NCBI GenBank assembly: GCA_964434535.1 | Contig: CAYSWA010000024.1 | Span: 1 to 31,238 of the forward strand | Direction of reading: 5' to 3' | DNA from: SM23-32 sp964434535 | GTDB taxonomy: Bacteria > Planctomycetota > Brocadiia > SM23-32 | Length of the DNA: 31,238 nt | Shown here: piece after piece, positions 17,514 to 29,417 of the stretch | Layout of the letters: each line of letters opens with the position of its first letter | How positions within the stretch are numbered: the first letter of the stretch is position 1 | The notes under the pieces: model-generated | Seen by the model: only the letters and a program-made list of their open reading frames with translations | Databases searched by the model: none | Told to the model about the DNA's origin: nothing | Made by a program: the position numbers and the translations under genes

Positions 17514-19151
17514 TCAGCGCGGCCAGTTCTGCGCTACGGGCAGGCGGCGGCCGGGGCCGAACGCCTTCGCCGTCACGCGCAGCGTGATCGGCGCCTGGCG
17601 GCGTTTGAACTCGGCCCGGTCCACCATGGTGAGCACGCGCCGGACCGTCCCGGCGTCGTAGCCCCGGGCCACGATCTCGTCCCGCTCCAGGTTCCCCTCG
17701 ATGTAGAGGTTCAGGATCGGGTCGAGCACCTCGTAGGGGGGCAGCACGTCCTGGTCGGTCTGGTCGGCCTTCAGCTCGGCGCTGGGCGGCCGCTCGATGG
17801 TGGAGCGGGGTATGACCTCGCGCTCGCGGTTGGCGTAGCGGGCCAGCCGGTAGGCCATGGTCTTGGGCACGTCACCGATGACGGCGAGCCCCCCGACCAT
17901 GTCGCCGTAGAGGGTGCAGTAGCCGACGGCGAGCTCGCTCTTGTTGCCCGTGGCCAGGGGCAGGCACTCGAACTTGTTGGCGTAGGCCATGATCAGGCTG
18001 CCCCGGATGCGCGCCTGGATGTTCTCCTCGGCGGTGCCCCGCTCGGCGCCCTTGAAGATCGGGCCGAGCATCTGCTCGGTGCGCAGGCGCGCCTGCTCGA
18101 TGGGCAGCTCGTGCAGCGTGATGCCGAGCCGGGCGGCCACCTCGCGGGCGTCCCGCGCGCTGAGCTCGGCGGAGAACTTGCTCGGCATGAACAGGGCGGT
18201 GACGTTCGGCGCGCCGAGCGCCTCGGCGGCGACCACGGCCGTCAGGGCCGAGTCGATGCCGCCGCTCAGGCCGAGCACGGCGCGGGTGAAGCCGCACTTG
18301 CGGGCGTAGTCGCTCAGGCCGAGCTTCAGCGCCCGCCAGACCTCCTCTACGTCGTCCATCTCCGGCGGTGGTTGGGCCGAGCCGGGCGCCGCCGCGTCGA
18401 CCACCAGCAGGTCTTCCATGAAGGCGGCCCCCTCGGCGACGATGCGCCCCGCGGGGTCGATGGCCAGGCTCCGGCCGTCGAAGATGAGCTGGTCGTTGCC
18501 GCCGACGAGGTTCACGTAGAGGATGCGCAGCCCGTGGCGGCGGGCGGCGTTGGCGAGCATGGCCCGGCGAAGGCGCTGGCGGCCGACCGAGAACGGGGAG
18601 GCCGAGATGTTGAGGATCAGCTCGGCGCCGGCGCCGGCCAGCTCCTCGATCGGGTCGCGCCCGTAGAGGGTGCGCTCCCAGAACGTGCGGTCGTTCCAGG
18701 CGTCTTCGCAGATGGTCAGGCCGACGGAGGCGCCGTCCAGCTCGACCGGCTCGTTGGCCTGCGGCGGCTGGAAGTAGCGCGACTCGTCGAACACGTCGTA
18801 GGTCGGCAGCAGCATCTTGTCGCGGCGGGCGATGATGCGGCCGTCGCGCAGCAGGGAGGCGGCGTTGGCGGCGTGCTTGCCGTGGTCGGCGTCGGCGCGG
18901 GCCACGTGGCCGACCAGGACGTAGATGCCGCGGGCGTCCTCGGCCAGTTGCTCGACCGCACGCTCGTTGGCCTCTATGAAGGGCGGCCTCTCGACCAGGT
19001 CCAGCGGCGGATAGCCGCTCAGCGTCAGCTCCGGCAGGGCGACCAGGTCGGCGCCGCCCGCGCGGGCGCGCTCGACGGCGTCGCGGGCGCGCCTCAGGTT
19101 GCCCGGCACGTCGCCGACGACGGTGTTGAGCTGCGCGAGCGCGATCTTCAT
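17514..19151 (-). CDS. nadE: Glutamine-dependent NAD+ synthetase
   Basis: This 545-residue two-domain enzyme makes NAD+ from deamido-NAD+ using ammonia from glutamine. The N-terminal nitrilase-type glutaminase has its triad: Glu in LPELTLSGYPP (about 41), Lys in RRDKMLLP (about 113) and Cys in LTICEDAWND (about 148). The synthetase domain starts with the ATP loop GLSGGIDSALT (about 297) and includes LATGNKSELAVGYCTLYGD. The start is ATG at 19151 (MKIALAQLNTVVGD). The gene is divergent from the GT2-like gene. Confidence 0.96.
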   Translation of the reverse strand: MKIALAQLNTVVGDVPGNLRRARDAVERARAGGADLVALPELTLSGYPPLDLVERPPFIEANERAVEQLAEDARGIYVLVGHVARADADHGKHAANAASLLRDGRIIARRDKMLLPTYDVFDESRYFQPPQANEPVELDGASVGLTICEDAWNDRTFWERTLYGRDPIEELAGAGAELILNISASPFSVGRQRLRRAMLANAARRHGLRILYVNLVGGNDQLIFDGRSLAIDPAGRIVAEGAAFMEDLLVVDAAAPGSAQPPPEMDDVEEVWRALKLGLSDYARKCGFTRAVLGLSGGIDSALTAVVAAEALGAPNVTALFMPSKFSAELSARDAREVAARLGITLHELPIEQARLRTEQMLGPIFKGAERGTAEENIQARIRGSLIMAYANKFECLPLATGNKSELAVGYCTLYGDMVGGLAVIGDVPKTMAYRLARYANREREVIPRSTIERPPSAELKADQTDQDVLPPYEVLDPILNLYIEGNLERDEIVARGYDAGTVRRVLTMVDRAEFKRRQAPITLRVTAKAFGPGRRLPVAQNWPR

Positions 19152-19201
19152 GGAGGTCGGACGATCTGGAGGAACGGGGCGCCGCTCTCGGCGCGGCGTT
19201 G

Positions 19202-19230
19202 ATTGTATGAGCAGAACCCCGGAGGCGCAA
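19202..19230 (-). promoter_or_regulatory. Putative promoter for nadE
   Basis: On the minus strand the site reads TTGCGC-N17-TACAAT, about 50 bp upstream of the nadE start. Confidence 0.42.
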
Positions 19231-19259
19231 AGGGCCGTCGCGCGCGCGGGCCGGCGCAG

Positions 19260-19289
19260 TTGACAGCCGCCGCCCCCGTGCGGCAATAT
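19260..19289 (+). promoter_or_regulatory. Weak putative promoter for the GT2-like gene
   Basis: The site reads TTGACA-N18-CAATAT on the plus strand, 46 bp upstream of the start. The -35 is perfect but the -10 matches only three of six. Confidence 0.25.
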
Positions 19290-19335
19290 CAGCCGGACAC
19301 GGCCGCCCCGTCACTGCCACTTGCCGGCCCTGCCC

Positions 19336-20523
19336 ATGAGCGAAGAGCTCGCATCCGTCGTGATCCCCGTCGGCCCCGACGCCGAGAGGCTGGGGCAGTG
19401 CCTGGAGCGCGTGATGCACCAGGACTACCCCCGCACCGAGATCATCATCGTCTGCGACCCGCGCGCGGCCGACCTGCCTGAGCTGCCCGAAGGCTCCGAG
19501 GAGTTGCGCGTCATCCGCGAACGCCGCGAGGGGGAGCTCGGCCAGCTCGTCAACACCGGCATGCGCGCCGCCAGGGGCCACGTGAAGGTGCTGCTGATGC
19601 CTTACTGCGTGCCGGTCGGCGCGGGCTGGCTGTGCAGCATGGTGGAGCCGTTCGAGAACGGCGAGGTCGGCGTGGTGGTGAGCCAGTGCTTCGCCGTGGA
19701 CGGGGATCGGCCCACGCTCGGCGCCCACCTGCTCGACTGCATCGACCCGCAGCAGCGGCGCAACCGGCGCGACCGCCCCGTCCCCCAGCGCACCGTCAGC
19801 CACGCCTGCGATGCCTACCGCGCCAGCCTGCTGGCCGACCTGGGCTACTTCGAGACCCGCGGGCTGCCCCCCGCCGGGCAGGCCGTCGACATCTCGCTGA
19901 AGCTGGCCGACGCCGGCTACGCCATCGTGCTCAGCCAGGCGGCCGTCGCCGCCTACAGCCCGCCCGCCGACCGCCGACGCCTCAGGGGCGCGCTGGGCAA
20001 GGCGCTGAGCTACGGCTTCGCCGACGCGCTGCTGGACAGGCTCTACGAGCTGCGCTGGCTCAACGGGGGCGTCTTCGCGGGCGCGCTGGCGGCGCTGGCC
20101 CTTGGGCTGCTCGGCGCGGTCAGCCTCCCCGTGGCGGTCATGGCCGGCATCGCGCTGTTCGTCTGGGGTGCGTTCCTCTCGCTGCGCCTGCCCCTGGTGG
20201 GGTGGGAGCTGCCGGTGGCGCTGCTGAACTTCGCCGCCTACGTGGCGCTGATCGTCTCAGTGCGGGGGGACTGGCGCCCGGGCCTGTTCGGAAGGGCCGT
20301 GCACCCGGCCATCATCCGCCAGTGGTGTTGGCTGGCGGCGCTGGTGGGCGCTTACGGGCTGATCGTCGCCGGCGCGGCGCTCCGGGCCGTCCTGCGCGGC
20401 CTCGGGCGGCCCCGGGGGCTGCTCTACGCCCTTCCGACGTTCCTGCTGGGAATCCTGTGGTGGCTGCTGGCCGGGGCGGGGTATCTGCGCGGGCGGTTGC
20501 TGGCGCAGGCCGGCCGGGGCTGA
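19336..20523 (+). CDS. GT2-like membrane-anchored protein, DxD motif not seen
   Basis: This 395-residue protein starts like a GT2 glycosyltransferase: ASVVIPVGPDAERLGQCLE, DYPRTEIIIVCDP and LVNTGMRAARGHVKVLLM. Where family members have a metal-binding DxD, it reads MPYCVPV. About four hydrophobic segments fill residues 247-385, so it is a membrane protein with a cytoplasmic GT-like head. It may be a degenerate or non-catalytic GT2 protein, or use another metal site. The start is ATG at 19336; a TTG five codons upstream is less likely. It converges on the permease gene with a one-base gap. Confidence 0.78.
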   Translation: MSEELASVVIPVGPDAERLGQCLERVMHQDYPRTEIIIVCDPRAADLPELPEGSEELRVIRERREGELGQLVNTGMRAARGHVKVLLMPYCVPVGAGWLCSMVEPFENGEVGVVVSQCFAVDGDRPTLGAHLLDCIDPQQRRNRRDRPVPQRTVSHACDAYRASLLADLGYFETRGLPPAGQAVDISLKLADAGYAIVLSQAAVAAYSPPADRRRLRGALGKALSYGFADALLDRLYELRWLNGGVFAGALAALALGLLGAVSLPVAVMAGIALFVWGAFLSLRLPLVGWELPVALLNFAAYVALIVSVRGDWRPGLFGRAVHPAIIRQWCWLAALVGAYGLIVAGAALRAVLRGLGRPRGLLYALPTFLLGILWWLLAGAGYLRGRLLAQAGRG

Positions 20524-20524
20524 G

Positions 20525-22396
20525 CTACTGGCGCGCCTCCTCGGGGTGCTCCCGCCGCCGTTCGGCGGCGAGCACGACCTCGCGCAGGGCCTCGGGGCTG
20601 CCGGCCTGCATCCACTTCCGGTCGAAGCCGGTCTCCTGTGCGACCTCGGCGATGGCGACCAGCGCCTTCAGGTAGAAGTTCCGCTCCTGGGGCGAGGCGA
20701 TCAGGGCGAAGATCGCGCGGACCGGGGGCTCGTCGGGCTCGAAGACCACGCCGGGGCGGCTGCGCACCAGCATCGCCTGCATGGGAGCGGCGTCCTCCAG
20801 GATCAGGTGGGGGATGGCCAGGCCGGGCCGGATCACGGTGGAGGAGAGCGCCTCGCGCTCTTTCAGCTTGCGGGCGATCTCCTCGGCCGGCCGCCCCACG
20901 CGGGGCGCCATGTTGTCGGCGACGACATGGAACAGCTCGTCCTGCGAGGCCGGGCTCGGCATGTCGAGCACGGGGCAGTCCTGGATCAGGTGGTCGAAGC
21001 GGTCCTGGAGGACCTGATCGCGCTGGCGGGCCACGCGGGACAGCTCGGCCTCCAGGTCGTGGTCCTTGAAGTCGACCGAGGTCAGCCGCTCGGCCAGGCG
21101 GATCAGCGCCGACTCGCGCATCACGTGCACCTTGGCGTAGAAGGTGTACCAGGCGAGCGAGCCGCCCAGGATCAGCCCGGCCACGGCGAGCGGCAGCGTG
21201 CCGAGCTCCACCAGCAGGAAGCCGTAGGCGACGATGCCCGCCACCTCCACCCAGGGATAGAGGGGGGCGCGCCAGGTGGGCTGGTAGGTGGGGATGTGGC
21301 TCTCGCGCATCAGCACCACGCAGAGGATGGTCAGGATGAACAGCAGGAGCATCATGGCGCTGGCGGCCTTGACGAAGAGCGCCAGGTCGAGCACGAGGAT
21401 CATGGCCATCATGAAGGCGCTCGTCAGCCCGATGGCCCAGAGCGGCGTGCCGGTGCGCCCGCTGACCTTGCTCAGCGCAGGGGGGACGAGCTCGTCCTGG
21501 CTCATCGCCATCAGCGTGCGGCTGGCGCTGAGGATGCCGGCGTTGCCCGTGGTCAGGAAGGCCGCCAGCGCGGCGATCGCCAGGGCCATCGTGCCCGCCG
21601 GGCCCCACAGCAGCCCGGCCGCCTGCGAGAGCGGCGTCGCGCGCCACTCGGCAGGGTCGTCGGGCAGCAGCCCCACCGTTACCAGCACCGCCGCCACGTA
21701 GAGCAGGCTGACCAGGCCGGCCGCCAGGAACATGCCCAGCATGAGGTCACGCCTGGGCCGGCGCACCTCCTCGCCCATCATGGCCACCTTCGTGACGCCG
21801 CCGAAGGAGATGAAGACCATCGCCGCCCCGGCCAGCACCTTGCCCCAGTTGCCGGGGCCGTAGCGCTCCAGGGGCGGCATGTTGATCCGCAGCGCGCCGT
21901 GGCCAACGTAGCCCACCAGGATGAGCAGGAGCCCTGCCACCAGCGCCACCTGGAGCCGGCCCGCATGGCGCACGCCGATCAGGTTCACCACGGTGAAGAG
22001 CAGGCAGAAGCCGACGGCCACGCACTTGACCTGCCAGCCGTTGACCGCCCAGCCCCAGGCGTCGGCCACCAGCATGCCGAGCCCCAGCAGGGCGAAGGCG
22101 CTCTTGAAGGCGATGGAGGCCCAGGCCGCCACGCCGCCCACGGTGCCGAAGCCCGGCCCGAGGCTGCGGTCGATGTAGAAGTAGTCGCCGCCGGCCTTCG
22201 GCATCGCCGTCATCAACTCCGCCCGCGTCAGCAAGGCCGGCAGCAGCAGCACGGCGGCCAGCAGGTAGCAGAGGGTCACCCCCGGCCCTACCTCCCCGAA
22301 GACGACCTTGGGCAGGATGAAGAGCCCCGAGCTGATCATGGCGCCTGCTGCCACGGCGAAGACGTGCAAGGCGCCCACTTCCCTGCGCAGGGCCAT
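20525..22396 (-). CDS. APC-family amino-acid permease fused to a PTS EIIA (PtsN-like) domain
   Basis: This 623-residue protein begins with an APC-superfamily transporter: GAMISSGLFILPKVVFGEVGP, then AELMTAMPKAGGDYFYIDR, and about twelve hydrophobic segments to residue 420. A charged linker follows to about 475. The C-terminal domain resembles nitrogen-type EIIA, with the phosphorylatable His in IRPGLAIPHLIL (about 528) and FALIASPQERNFYLKAL. The inference is that amino-acid uptake is controlled by a phosphotransfer signal. The start is ATG at 22396. No PTS EI or HPr gene is in the window. Confidence 0.88.
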   Translation of the reverse strand: MALRREVGALHVFAVAAGAMISSGLFILPKVVFGEVGPGVTLCYLLAAVLLLPALLTRAELMTAMPKAGGDYFYIDRSLGPGFGTVGGVAAWASIAFKSAFALLGLGMLVADAWGWAVNGWQVKCVAVGFCLLFTVVNLIGVRHAGRLQVALVAGLLLILVGYVGHGALRINMPPLERYGPGNWGKVLAGAAMVFISFGGVTKVAMMGEEVRRPRRDLMLGMFLAAGLVSLLYVAAVLVTVGLLPDDPAEWRATPLSQAAGLLWGPAGTMALAIAALAAFLTTGNAGILSASRTLMAMSQDELVPPALSKVSGRTGTPLWAIGLTSAFMMAMILVLDLALFVKAASAMMLLLFILTILCVVLMRESHIPTYQPTWRAPLYPWVEVAGIVAYGFLLVELGTLPLAVAGLILGGSLAWYTFYAKVHVMRESALIRLAERLTSVDFKDHDLEAELSRVARQRDQVLQDRFDHLIQDCPVLDMPSPASQDELFHVVADNMAPRVGRPAEEIARKLKEREALSSTVIRPGLAIPHLILEDAAPMQAMLVRSRPGVVFEPDEPPVRAIFALIASPQERNFYLKALVAIAEVAQETGFDRKWMQAGSPEALREVVLAAERRREHPEEARQ

Positions 22397-22447
22397 CGGC
22401 GCGTGCCTCGACTCAGTTCGCGTGTCGTGCGGCCTCCGTGCGCGGCC

Positions 22448-22476
22448 ATTGTAGCGGCCGGGGGCTGCCCCCACAA
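22448..22476 (-). promoter_or_regulatory. Putative promoter for the permease-EIIA gene
   Basis: On the minus strand the site reads TTGTGG-N17-TACAAT, about 50 bp upstream of the start codon. The 316-bp gap 22397-22712 holds this promoter and the secDF one pointing away, and no gene. Confidence 0.48.
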
Positions 22477-22577
22477 CGCGCCTTCGGCGTCTGGAGTCTC
22501 GCCTGTGCAGTGTCTTGCCCCCGATGCTACGGCTTCGGGCGCGTGGCGCAGCGCCGGCCTACCTGCCGGCGGCGCCC

Positions 22578-22606
22578 TTGAGTTGGCGGAACCGAAGTGG
22601 TATGAT
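22578..22606 (+). promoter_or_regulatory. Putative promoter for secDF
   Basis: The site reads TTGAGT-N17-TATGAT on the plus strand and leaves an untranslated leader of about 100 bases before the secDF start codon. Confidence 0.55.
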
Positions 22607-22712
22607 CTGCCGTTCTGCTGGGCCTCAAGGACGGCGGCCCGGCGCGCCTTGCCGGGCCGTTCGGCTCCCACCGAGCGCCGTCTCCCGTACCGCTGCGGAG
22701 AGTGCACGGGCC

Positions 22713-26261
<3,549 letters not shown>

Positions 26262-26295
26262 GGGGCCGCCGAGCCGACCTGCCCAGGGGGCTGCC

Positions 26296-26974
26296 ATGCG
26301 CTGCGAGGGCTACGGCGTCATCTTCGACATGGACGGCGTCCTCGCCGACACGGCCGAGGCGCACTTCGCGAGCTGGCAGAGGCTCGGCGAGCGCTACGGC
26401 GTGGAGATCTCGCGGGAGACGTTCGAGCAGACGTTCGGCCGACCGAACCACCAGATCATCGAGACCATGCTCGGGCGGGAGCTGCCCGAGGACGAGCTGC
26501 GCCAGGTGGACCGGCTCAAGGAGGCCGCCTACCGCGACATCATCCGCGACCGCGTCGAACCCGTGCCCGGCGTGGTCGAGCTGATCCGCGAGCTCGACGA
26601 GTGGGGCTTCCGGATGGCGGTCGGCTCCTCCGGCCCGCGGCAGAACATCGACCTGGTGCTGAGCACGCTCGGGGTGGAGCGCTACTTCGGCGCGATCGTC
26701 AGCGGCTGGGACGTGGAGCGGGGCAAGCCCGACCCCGATGTGTTCCTCAAGTCGGCCGCCGGCATCGGCCTGCCCCCCCGAGCGCTGCCTGGTGATCGAG
26801 GACGTGCCGGCCGGCATCCGCGCCGCCCACGCCGCCGCCATGCCGTGCGTGGCCCTCACCGTGACGCACCCGGCGGAGGCGCTCTCGGAGGCGGAGGTGG
26901 TCCGCCCGGACCTGGAAGGCTTCGGCGCGGCCGACGTGGCGGCGCTGCTCGGCGCGGCGCCCATGCGGCGCTGA
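26296..26974 (+). pseudogene. HAD-family phosphatase/phosphoglucomutase-like gene with an apparent frameshift
   Basis: The frame from ATG at 26296 encodes a beta-phosphoglucomutase-like HAD protein: IFDMDGVLADT, GSSGPRQNI and GKPDPDVFLKSAA. In a run of seven C (26773-26779) the frame breaks. Dropping one C restores LPPERCLVIEDVPAGIRAAH and the normal C-terminus, ending at the TGA at 26972-26974 after about 225 residues. Members move or remove phosphate on small sugars. The break could be a sequencing or assembly error in the homopolymer, a true mutation, or slippage. The gene follows secDF by about 34 bp on the same strand. Confidence 0.85.
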
Positions 26975-26987
26975 CCGGCGCGGCGGC

Positions 26988-27015
26988 GTCTCGGGTCTTG
27001 GGTCTCGGGTCTTGA
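26988..27015. repeat. Short tandem repeat, 14 bp x 2
   Basis: Two adjacent copies of GTCTCGGGTCTTGR lie in the gap between the HAD gene and accA. The related string TCTTGGGTCTCGGG occurs here (26996-27009) and again at 31161-31174 near the right end of the window. Confidence 0.7.
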
Positions 27016-27022
27016 GCCCGTG

Positions 27023-27043
27023 CAGCGGCGCCAGGGGCCGCTG
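27023..27043. terminator. Possible bidirectional terminator between the HAD gene and accA
   Basis: A 7-bp perfect stem (CAGCGGC pairing with GCCGCTG, seven-base loop) lies between two convergent genes. There is no U-run on either side. Confidence 0.33.
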
Positions 27044-27064
27044 CCGCCGGCCCGCTCCCCCCGG

Positions 27065-28117
27065 CTACTGCCCCTCGTCTTCCTCCGCGCCCGCCTCTTC
27101 GGGGGCGGAGTCGGGTGAGGGGGGCTCGTCATCCGGCTCGTAGGTCGTCTCGAAGACGCCGAGGCGGCGATAGCGCTCGTAGCGCTGGTCGAGCAGCTCG
27201 TGGCGGGGGACCTGCGTGAGCTCGTCGAGGGCGTCGCTCAGGTACTGCTCGACGGCGCGGGCGGTCGCCTGCGGGTCGCGGTGGGCGCCGCCGAGCGGCT
27301 CGGGGATGACGGCGTCGATGATGCCGGCATCGAACATGTCCTGCGCGGTCAGCTTCATCGCCTCGGCGGCCTCGGGCGCCTTGGCGCCGTCCTTCCAGAG
27401 GATCGCCGCGCAGCCCTCGGGGCTGATCACGCTGTAGTAGGCGTTCTCGAGCATGGCGAACCGATCGCCGACGCCGATGCCGAGCGCGCCGCCGCTGCAT
27501 CCCTCGCCGGTGACCACCAGCACGATCGGCACCTCCAGGCCGGCCATGGCGTAGAGGTTCTCGGCGATGGCCACCGCCTGGCCCCGCTCCTCGGCGCCGA
27601 CGGCGGGGGCGGCGCCGGGCGTGTCGATGAGGCAGACCAGCGGGAGGGCGAACTTCTCGGCCAGCTTCATCTTGTGCAGCGCCTTGCGGTAGCCCTCGGG
27701 CTGCGGCATGCCGAAGTTGGCGGCCATCTTCTCCCGCGTTTCCTTGCCCTTGCGCTGGGCGACGAGCATCACGCGGTGCTCGTCGAGCCGCCCCAGGCCG
27801 GTGACGATCGCCCCGTCGTCGCCGAACCTTCGGTCCCCGTGCAGCTCGATGAAGTCCTCGAAGATCATCTGCACGTAGTCGGTCGTGTGGGGCCGCAGGG
27901 GGTGGCGGGCCAGCAGCACGCGCTGGTAGGCGGTCAGGTTCTCGAAGGTCTTCTTCAGCAGGCTGTCGCGCTTGCGTTCGAGCTTCTCGACGCGCTGGGG
28001 CAGGTCCTCGTGGCCGGCCGAGGCGTGCTCGGTCAGCTCGCGGATCTCCTCCTCGATCTCGATGATCGGGGTCTCGAAGTCGTAGGCGAACCTGTCCCTG
28101 TTGGCATTCGTGGCCAT
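27065..28117 (-). CDS. accA: Acetyl-CoA carboxylase carboxyltransferase subunit alpha
   Basis: AccA, with AccD, moves carboxyl from biotin to acetyl-CoA to give malonyl-CoA for the fab enzymes. The 350-residue protein has the N-terminal coiled segment of bacterial AccA, FIELHGDRRFGDD, GHKKG-like QRKGKET, NFGMPQPEGYRKAL, CLIDTPGAAPAVGAEERGQ, GEGCSGGALGIGVGD and YYSVISPEGCAAILWKD. The C-terminus adds a strongly acidic tail of about 25 residues. accD, accB and accC are not in the window. It is transcribed divergently from ribD. Confidence 0.96.
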   Translation of the reverse strand: MATNANRDRFAYDFETPIIEIEEEIRELTEHASAGHEDLPQRVEKLERKRDSLLKKTFENLTAYQRVLLARHPLRPHTTDYVQMIFEDFIELHGDRRFGDDGAIVTGLGRLDEHRVMLVAQRKGKETREKMAANFGMPQPEGYRKALHKMKLAEKFALPLVCLIDTPGAAPAVGAEERGQAVAIAENLYAMAGLEVPIVLVVTGEGCSGGALGIGVGDRFAMLENAYYSVISPEGCAAILWKDGAKAPEAAEAMKLTAQDMFDAGIIDAVIPEPLGGAHRDPQATARAVEQYLSDALDELTQVPRHELLDQRYERYRRLGVFETTYEPDDEPPSPDSAPEEAGAEEDEGQ

Positions 28118-28165
28118 TGTCGCAAGCCCCCTGCTCGGAAGCGTCTACGGGCTACCGGGCCGGCC

Positions 28166-28194
28166 ATTGTAGCCGGCAGCACCTTTTGAATCAA
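28166..28194 (-). promoter_or_regulatory. Promoter for accA
   Basis: On the minus strand the site reads TTGATT-N17-TACAAT, about 50 bp upstream of accA. Its -35 (28189-28194) overlaps the ribD -35 on the other strand. Confidence 0.57.
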
Positions 28195-28213
28195 GCAGGC
28201 GGGCGGCTATAAT
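28186..28213 (+). promoter_or_regulatory. Promoter for ribD
   Basis: The site reads TTGAAT-N16-TATAAT on the plus strand, with a perfect -10, about 40 bp upstream of the ribD start. No FMN riboswitch fits in this short leader. Confidence 0.6.
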
Positions 28214-28252
28214 CCGGCTCCCTTCGCGCTCCATCGCCCGGGGAGGCCCGCC

Positions 28253-29416
28253 GTGGGATTCACCGAACAGGACCGCCGCTTCATGCGCAGGGCGCTGGAG
28301 CTGGCCGCCCGCGGGCGGGGGCGGGTCGAGCCGAACCCGATGGTCGGCGCGGTCCTCGTGCGGGAGGGCCGGGTGCTCGGCGAAGGCCATTACGAGCGCT
28401 TCGGCGGGCCGCACGCCGAGGTCATCGCGCTGCGCAAAGCCGGCGAGGCCGCCGCCGGGGCCGCCATGTACGTCACCCTCGAGCCCTGCGACCACGCGGG
28501 CAAGACGCCCGCCTGTGCGCCGGCGCTCGCCGCCGCCGGGCTGCGGCGAGTGATGGCCTGCACGCTGGACCCGACCGCTGCCTCGCCGGGCGGCGGCGTC
28601 CGGATGCTGCGCCAGGCGGGCGTCGAGGTCCAGGTGGGGCTGCTGCGCCGGGAGGCCGCGCGGCTCAACGCCGGCTTCTTCAAGCTCGCCGCCGCCGGCC
28701 GCCCGCTCGTCATCGCCAAGTGGGCCATGAGCCTCGACGGGCGGATCGCCACCCGCACCGGCGAGTCCCGCTGGATCAGCTCCCCCGAGGCGCGCCGCAG
28801 GGCGCACGAGCTGCGCAGCACGGTCGACTGCGTCATCATCGGCGCCGGGACCGCCCTGCGGGACGACCCGCTGCTGACCTGCCGCGAGGCCGAGGCGCGG
28901 CGCGTCGCCTCGCGCCTGGTCCTGTGCGGACGGCGTGCACCCGGCCCCGGTTCGCGCCTGGCCGAGAGCGCGCGCGAGGCGCCCGTCCTGCTCGCCTGCG
29001 TCGAGGGAAGTCGGCCGGAAGGGATGGACCGGCTCGTCGCTCTCGGCTGCGAGCCGCTGCCCGTGGCGGCGTCGGCCGCCGGCGCGCGACGGCCCGATCC
29101 GGCGGCCGTCCTCGACGCCCTCGGCAAGCGGCGGATGACGAACGTGCTCGTGGAGGGCGGCGGGACGGTGCTCGGGGCGTTCTTCGACGCGGCCCTGGTG
29201 GACCGCGTCGTGGCGTTCGTCTCGCCGGTGATCCTCGGGGGCTCCGGGGCCGTGGCGCCGGTGGCGGGGGAGGGCGCCGGGGCCGTGGCCGACGCCCTGC
29301 GCCTGAGCGAGAGCCGCATCGAGCTGGTCGGCCCCGACGCCCTGATCCAGGGCTGGACGGTCGAGCCGGCGCGGTGGGCGCCTTCCGAAGACCTCGAACC
29401 CGAGCCGGAGCGCTGA
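28253..29416 (+). CDS. ribD: Bifunctional riboflavin biosynthesis deaminase/reductase
   Basis: RibD performs two early riboflavin steps: deamination and then side-chain reduction of the pyrimidine intermediate. The 387-residue protein has the zinc deaminase motifs HAE (GGPHAEVIAL) and PCDHAGKTPAC, then the reductase domain from about residue 155 with AKWAMSLDGRIATRTGESRWIS, GAGTALRDDP and VEGGGTVLGAFF. The start is GTG at 28253, with GGAGG about seven bases upstream. Other rib genes are absent. The next gene starts one base after its stop, so at least three genes share this transcript. Confidence 0.96.
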   Translation: MGFTEQDRRFMRRALELAARGRGRVEPNPMVGAVLVREGRVLGEGHYERFGGPHAEVIALRKAGEAAAGAAMYVTLEPCDHAGKTPACAPALAAAGLRRVMACTLDPTAASPGGGVRMLRQAGVEVQVGLLRREAARLNAGFFKLAAAGRPLVIAKWAMSLDGRIATRTGESRWISSPEARRRAHELRSTVDCVIIGAGTALRDDPLLTCREAEARRVASRLVLCGRRAPGPGSRLAESAREAPVLLACVEGSRPEGMDRLVALGCEPLPVAASAAGARRPDPAAVLDALGKRRMTNVLVEGGGTVLGAFFDAALVDRVVAFVSPVILGGSGAVAPVAGEGAGAVADALRLSESRIELVGPDALIQGWTVEPARWAPSEDLEPEPER

Positions 29417-29417
29417 A

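Noticed and set aside
28118..28252. FMN riboswitch upstream of ribD
   Set aside because: The leader after the predicted start site is only about 30 bases and lacks the RFN-element core.
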